In this document: positions 5,252 to 6,676 of the stretch, one piece after another
How positions within the stretch are numbered: position 1 is the stretch's first letter
Layout of the letters: each line of letters begins with the position of its first letter
From: CAUZIZ01 sp047514575
Lineage (GTDB): Bacteria > Acidobacteriota > UBA6911 > RPQK01 > JAJDTT01
Assembly: GCA_047514575.1 (NCBI GenBank)
Contig: JAKZYH010000653.1
Location: forward strand, 1-6,676
Direction of reading: 5' to 3'
Length of the DNA: 6,676 nt
Position numbers and translations under genes: made by a program
Notes under the pieces: generated by a model
What the model was told of the DNA's origin: nothing
What the model saw: only the letters and a program-made list of their open reading frames with translations
Databases searched by the model: none

Positions 5252-6076
5252 ATGAAAGTATTTGTTTTCGCCCTTCTGTCAGCGCTGGTTTTTCCCGGGC
5301 ATGCCAGGGCCTTTGAGCAGCCGGAGCGCACCAGAACCCTAGAAACGAAAGATGGAATTCGCTTTGGATTGTGGTCGAAAAGGCTTGCTCAACCATCACC
5401 GACCATGATCGTCTTCGATCCCGGCACTCCGGAGCGCCTTGGAGATCCGTATTATCAGCGACGCTATCAAGTCCTAGTCGACAACGGCTATCTCTGCGTC
5501 TCGGTCGACTTCCCATGTCAGGGACGGGATGAGCGCCCTGGTGAGCCAAAGAACCTGGACTGTTGGCGCCACCGAGTCGAACATGGTCAGGGGACTTTCA
5601 ATGCCGATCTAAACGCCAGGACCAGTAAGGTGCTGGACCATCTCATCGAGCAGGGCTACACCGATGCAGGAAGGATAGTGGTCGGCGGCAGTTCCGCCGG
5701 AGGCTTCCTGGCCCTGCACTACGCTGCCCACGATCCTCGGATAAGGGGTGGGGCGGTGGTCGTCCCAGTTACAGATCTGGCCGCTCTGCAGGAGTTTCAA
5801 GGGATACGGCAGCACCCGGCCGTCCGAGCCCTGGCCCTGACCGAGCAGGCTGACAAGCTGGCCGACCGGTCGATCTGGGTGCTGATGGGGGATCGAGACG
5901 CACGGGTGGGAACGGAGTCGGCAATCCAATTCGCCCGAGCGGTCTGGAAGGTTTCGGCCGAGAGGGATTCGAGGACAGGTGTGGAACTTCACGTCGTGCC
6001 GGAACCGGGAGGGCACACCCATCCCCCCGGAGCGCACCAACAGGCGGCCGAGTGGGTTCTCAAGCTCAATCGGTGA
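5252..6076 (+). CDS. Exported alpha/beta hydrolase, esterase or prolyl-oligopeptidase-like
   Basis: This 274-residue protein has a signal peptide (MKVFVFALLSALVFPGHARA, cleavage after residue 20) and an alpha/beta-hydrolase fold. The nucleophile elbow GGSSAGG (145-151) places Ser148 as nucleophile. GDRDARVG (213-220) offers Asp216 as the acid by its spacing to Val, and GGHTHPPGAH (253-262) offers His255. All three triad members are therefore present. The domain order resembles small S9/dienelactone-hydrolase-like esterases common in PVC and Acidobacteriota genomes; deacetylation of a polysaccharide is a plausible role but is not shown. GGGAG (5243-5247) stands 4 nt before the ATG. The 76-bp gap after the propeller gene contains no evident terminator or new promoter, so the two are probably one transcription unit and both products are exported. 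The gene is convergent with the acetamidase-like gene at 6427. Confidence 0.88.
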   Translation: MKVFVFALLSALVFPGHARAFEQPERTRTLETKDGIRFGLWSKRLAQPSPTMIVFDPGTPERLGDPYYQRRYQVLVDNGYLCVSVDFPCQGRDERPGEPKNLDCWRHRVEHGQGTFNADLNARTSKVLDHLIEQGYTDAGRIVVGGSSAGGFLALHYAAHDPRIRGGAVVVPVTDLAALQEFQGIRQHPAVRALALTEQADKLADRSIWVLMGDRDARVGTESAIQFARAVWKVSAERDSRTGVELHVVPEPGGHTHPPGAHQQAAEWVLKLNR

Positions 6077-6119
6077 TGAGTACTTGCCACAGTCCCGACG
6101 AGGGGTGGACTGATCTGAA

Positions 6120-6146
6120 GCCTGGACGTAGCTCTGGTCTCCAGGC
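6120..6146 (+). terminator. Hairpin downstream of the esterase gene, candidate terminator
   Basis: GCCTGGA (6120-6126) and TCCAGGC (6140-6146) form a perfect 7-bp stem with a 13-nt loop, 44 nt after the esterase stop. Only a weak T-rich stretch (GTGTTTCTCC) follows, so intrinsic termination here is possible but not strongly indicated. Confidence 0.4.
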
Positions 6147-6198
6147 CCAAGTGTTTCTCCTCCGATCCGTCGACTGGAGGCAAACGGAGACTTCGAAC

Positions 6199-6373
6199 AC
6201 TGGAACGTAAAAACTGCGACGTATGTGGCGAGCGCGACGGGTCGAGTTCGCGAAGCGTCGACCAACGCCATACTTGGCCATACTGGAGGAGGAGCGACAA
6301 AGGAATCGTCCTCCCGCCTTGATCATGCCTCGCAAGCTCCATCTACATACGTTTGCGTTATTTACGTTCCAGT
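6199..6373. repeat. Inverted pair of diverged repeats bounding a 175-bp segment
   Basis: The left arm (6199-6226) and the reverse complement of the right arm (6345-6373) share ACTGGAACGTAAA perfectly (13 bp) and ACGTATGT perfectly (8 bp), with 7 or 8 partly matching bases between. Weaker similarity continues outward beyond both arms. The interior has smaller stems: GGTCGA (6240-6245) with TCGACC (6258-6263), GGAGGA (6285-6290) with TCCTCC (6309-6314), and a 10-bp-period repeat of GCCATACT (6267, 6277). No transposase frame and no clear target-site duplication are visible. It may be a MITE-like remnant, or two inverted copies of a dispersed repeat. The whole of 6077-6426 otherwise holds no gene. 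Confidence 0.65.
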
Positions 6374-6426
6374 ATACTAAGAGATCCCCGCTACGCCCAA
6401 CCTGCCTCAAGATTTGTGGATCGGGT

Positions 6427-6676
6427 TCAGGACCCGGAAAGATACGCCTTTCCGATCTTGGCAGCAACGGTGCCTATAGCGTAGTAGCCGACCGAAATCT
6501 CACCGACGTGCGTCAGCAAGTCATAGGCTCGCCAACGATCCCAGCCGTATTCCTCTTCCATCCACAATATTAGCCACGCGTAGGCCTGGGCGATAGAGCG
6601 TTCCATGGGACAGCCACTGGCCACTGTCATGATCTCCTCCGCCGACTCGATTCGTGGACCTGGAACAGTCTGTCCC
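6427..6676 (-). CDS. Acetamidase/formamidase family protein, C-terminal part (5' end outside window)
   Basis: This is the last 82 residues of an enzyme of the FmdA/AmdA family, which hydrolyses small amides such as formamide or acetamide to the acid and ammonia. The minus-strand frame is open to the right edge, beginning GQTVPGPRIESAEEIMTVAS, so the ATG at 6630 is internal and not the start. Family signatures in order are PRIES..EIMTV, the helix PMERSIAQAYAWLILWMEEE, YGWDRWRAYDLLTHVGEISVG, and the closing AAKIGKAYL just before the stop at 6427-6429. Usual members are about 300 or more residues, so most of the protein, including the metal site, lies outside the window. A short stem (CGGGT 6422-6426, ACCCG 6432-6436) has the stop codon in its loop. 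The gene is convergent with the esterase gene across about 350 bp of non-coding DNA. Confidence 0.85.
   Translation of the reverse strand, partial: GQTVPGPRIESAEEIMTVASGCPMERSIAQAYAWLILWMEEEYGWDRWRAYDLLTHVGEISVGYYAIGTVAAKIGKAYLSGS

Noticed and set aside
5241..5255. Four-codon reading frame MGVE whose TGA overlaps the esterase ATG, as a leader for translational coupling.
   Set aside because: It contains the likely Shine-Dalgarno of the esterase and has no convincing ribosome site of its own. A chance frame of this length is common.
5609..6271. A 220-codon open frame on the minus strand.
   Set aside because: It is antisense to the exported esterase gene, whose signal peptide and catalytic motifs are clear.
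6427..6630. A complete 67-residue small protein starting at ATG 6630.
   Set aside because: The frame stays open to the window edge, and the residues upstream of that Met belong to the same acetamidase/formamidase C-terminal domain.
6661..6676. GGGACAGACTG on the minus strand at the right edge, matching the repeat array at 2997-3088.
   Set aside because: It is in frame inside the acetamidase-like gene, encoding GQTVPGP, which continues directly into the family motif PRIES. The match is best explained as chance within coding sequence.

Overview
The window is a moderately GC-rich bacterial segment from a Gram-negative-type organism. A PQQ-dependent dehydrogenase, secreted transglutaminase-like and beta-propeller proteins, and small secreted esterases together resemble Acidobacteriota or the Planctomycetota/Verrucomicrobiota. 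This is an inference from gene families only; there is no rRNA or other marker gene here. No phage, plasmid, CRISPR or transposase gene is visible.

Layout from left to right. (1) Positions 1-896, + strand: the C-terminal part of a PQQ-dependent sugar/alcohol dehydrogenase that enters from the left edge. (2) Positions 928-2866, - strand: a two-gene unit read right to left, a secreted transglutaminase-like protein (2866-1826) followed 34 bp later by a cytoplasmic S33-type alpha/beta hydrolase (1791-928). The hydrolase meets the dehydrogenase gene tail to tail over a hairpin. (3) Positions 2926-3153: a dense array of GGGACAG-centred repeats that looks like REP/BIME-type repetitive DNA just upstream of the transglutaminase gene. 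(4) Positions 3154-3657: about 500 bp with no convincing gene, holding a strong 49-nt hairpin, a wider inverted repeat, a 17-bp tandem repeat and a plausible sigma70-type promoter. (5) Positions 3664-6076, + strand: an exported beta-propeller protein of glycosidase type followed 76 bp later by an exported alpha/beta-hydrolase esterase, probably co-transcribed. (6) Positions 6077-6426: 350 bp without a gene, holding a terminator-like hairpin and a pair of inverted, diverged repeats. (7) Positions 6427-6676, - strand: the C-terminal 82 residues of an acetamidase/formamidase-family enzyme that runs off the right edge.

How the genes fit together. The dehydrogenase, the propeller protein and the esterase all point to extracytoplasmic breakdown and oxidation of carbohydrate. 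The propeller/esterase pair looks like a small depolymerisation cassette whose substrate cannot be told from sequence. The transglutaminase-like/S33 hydrolase pair suggests peptide or protein processing. No gene set here forms a recognisable new defence or mobile system. The least explained parts are the two repeat-rich intergenic regions.
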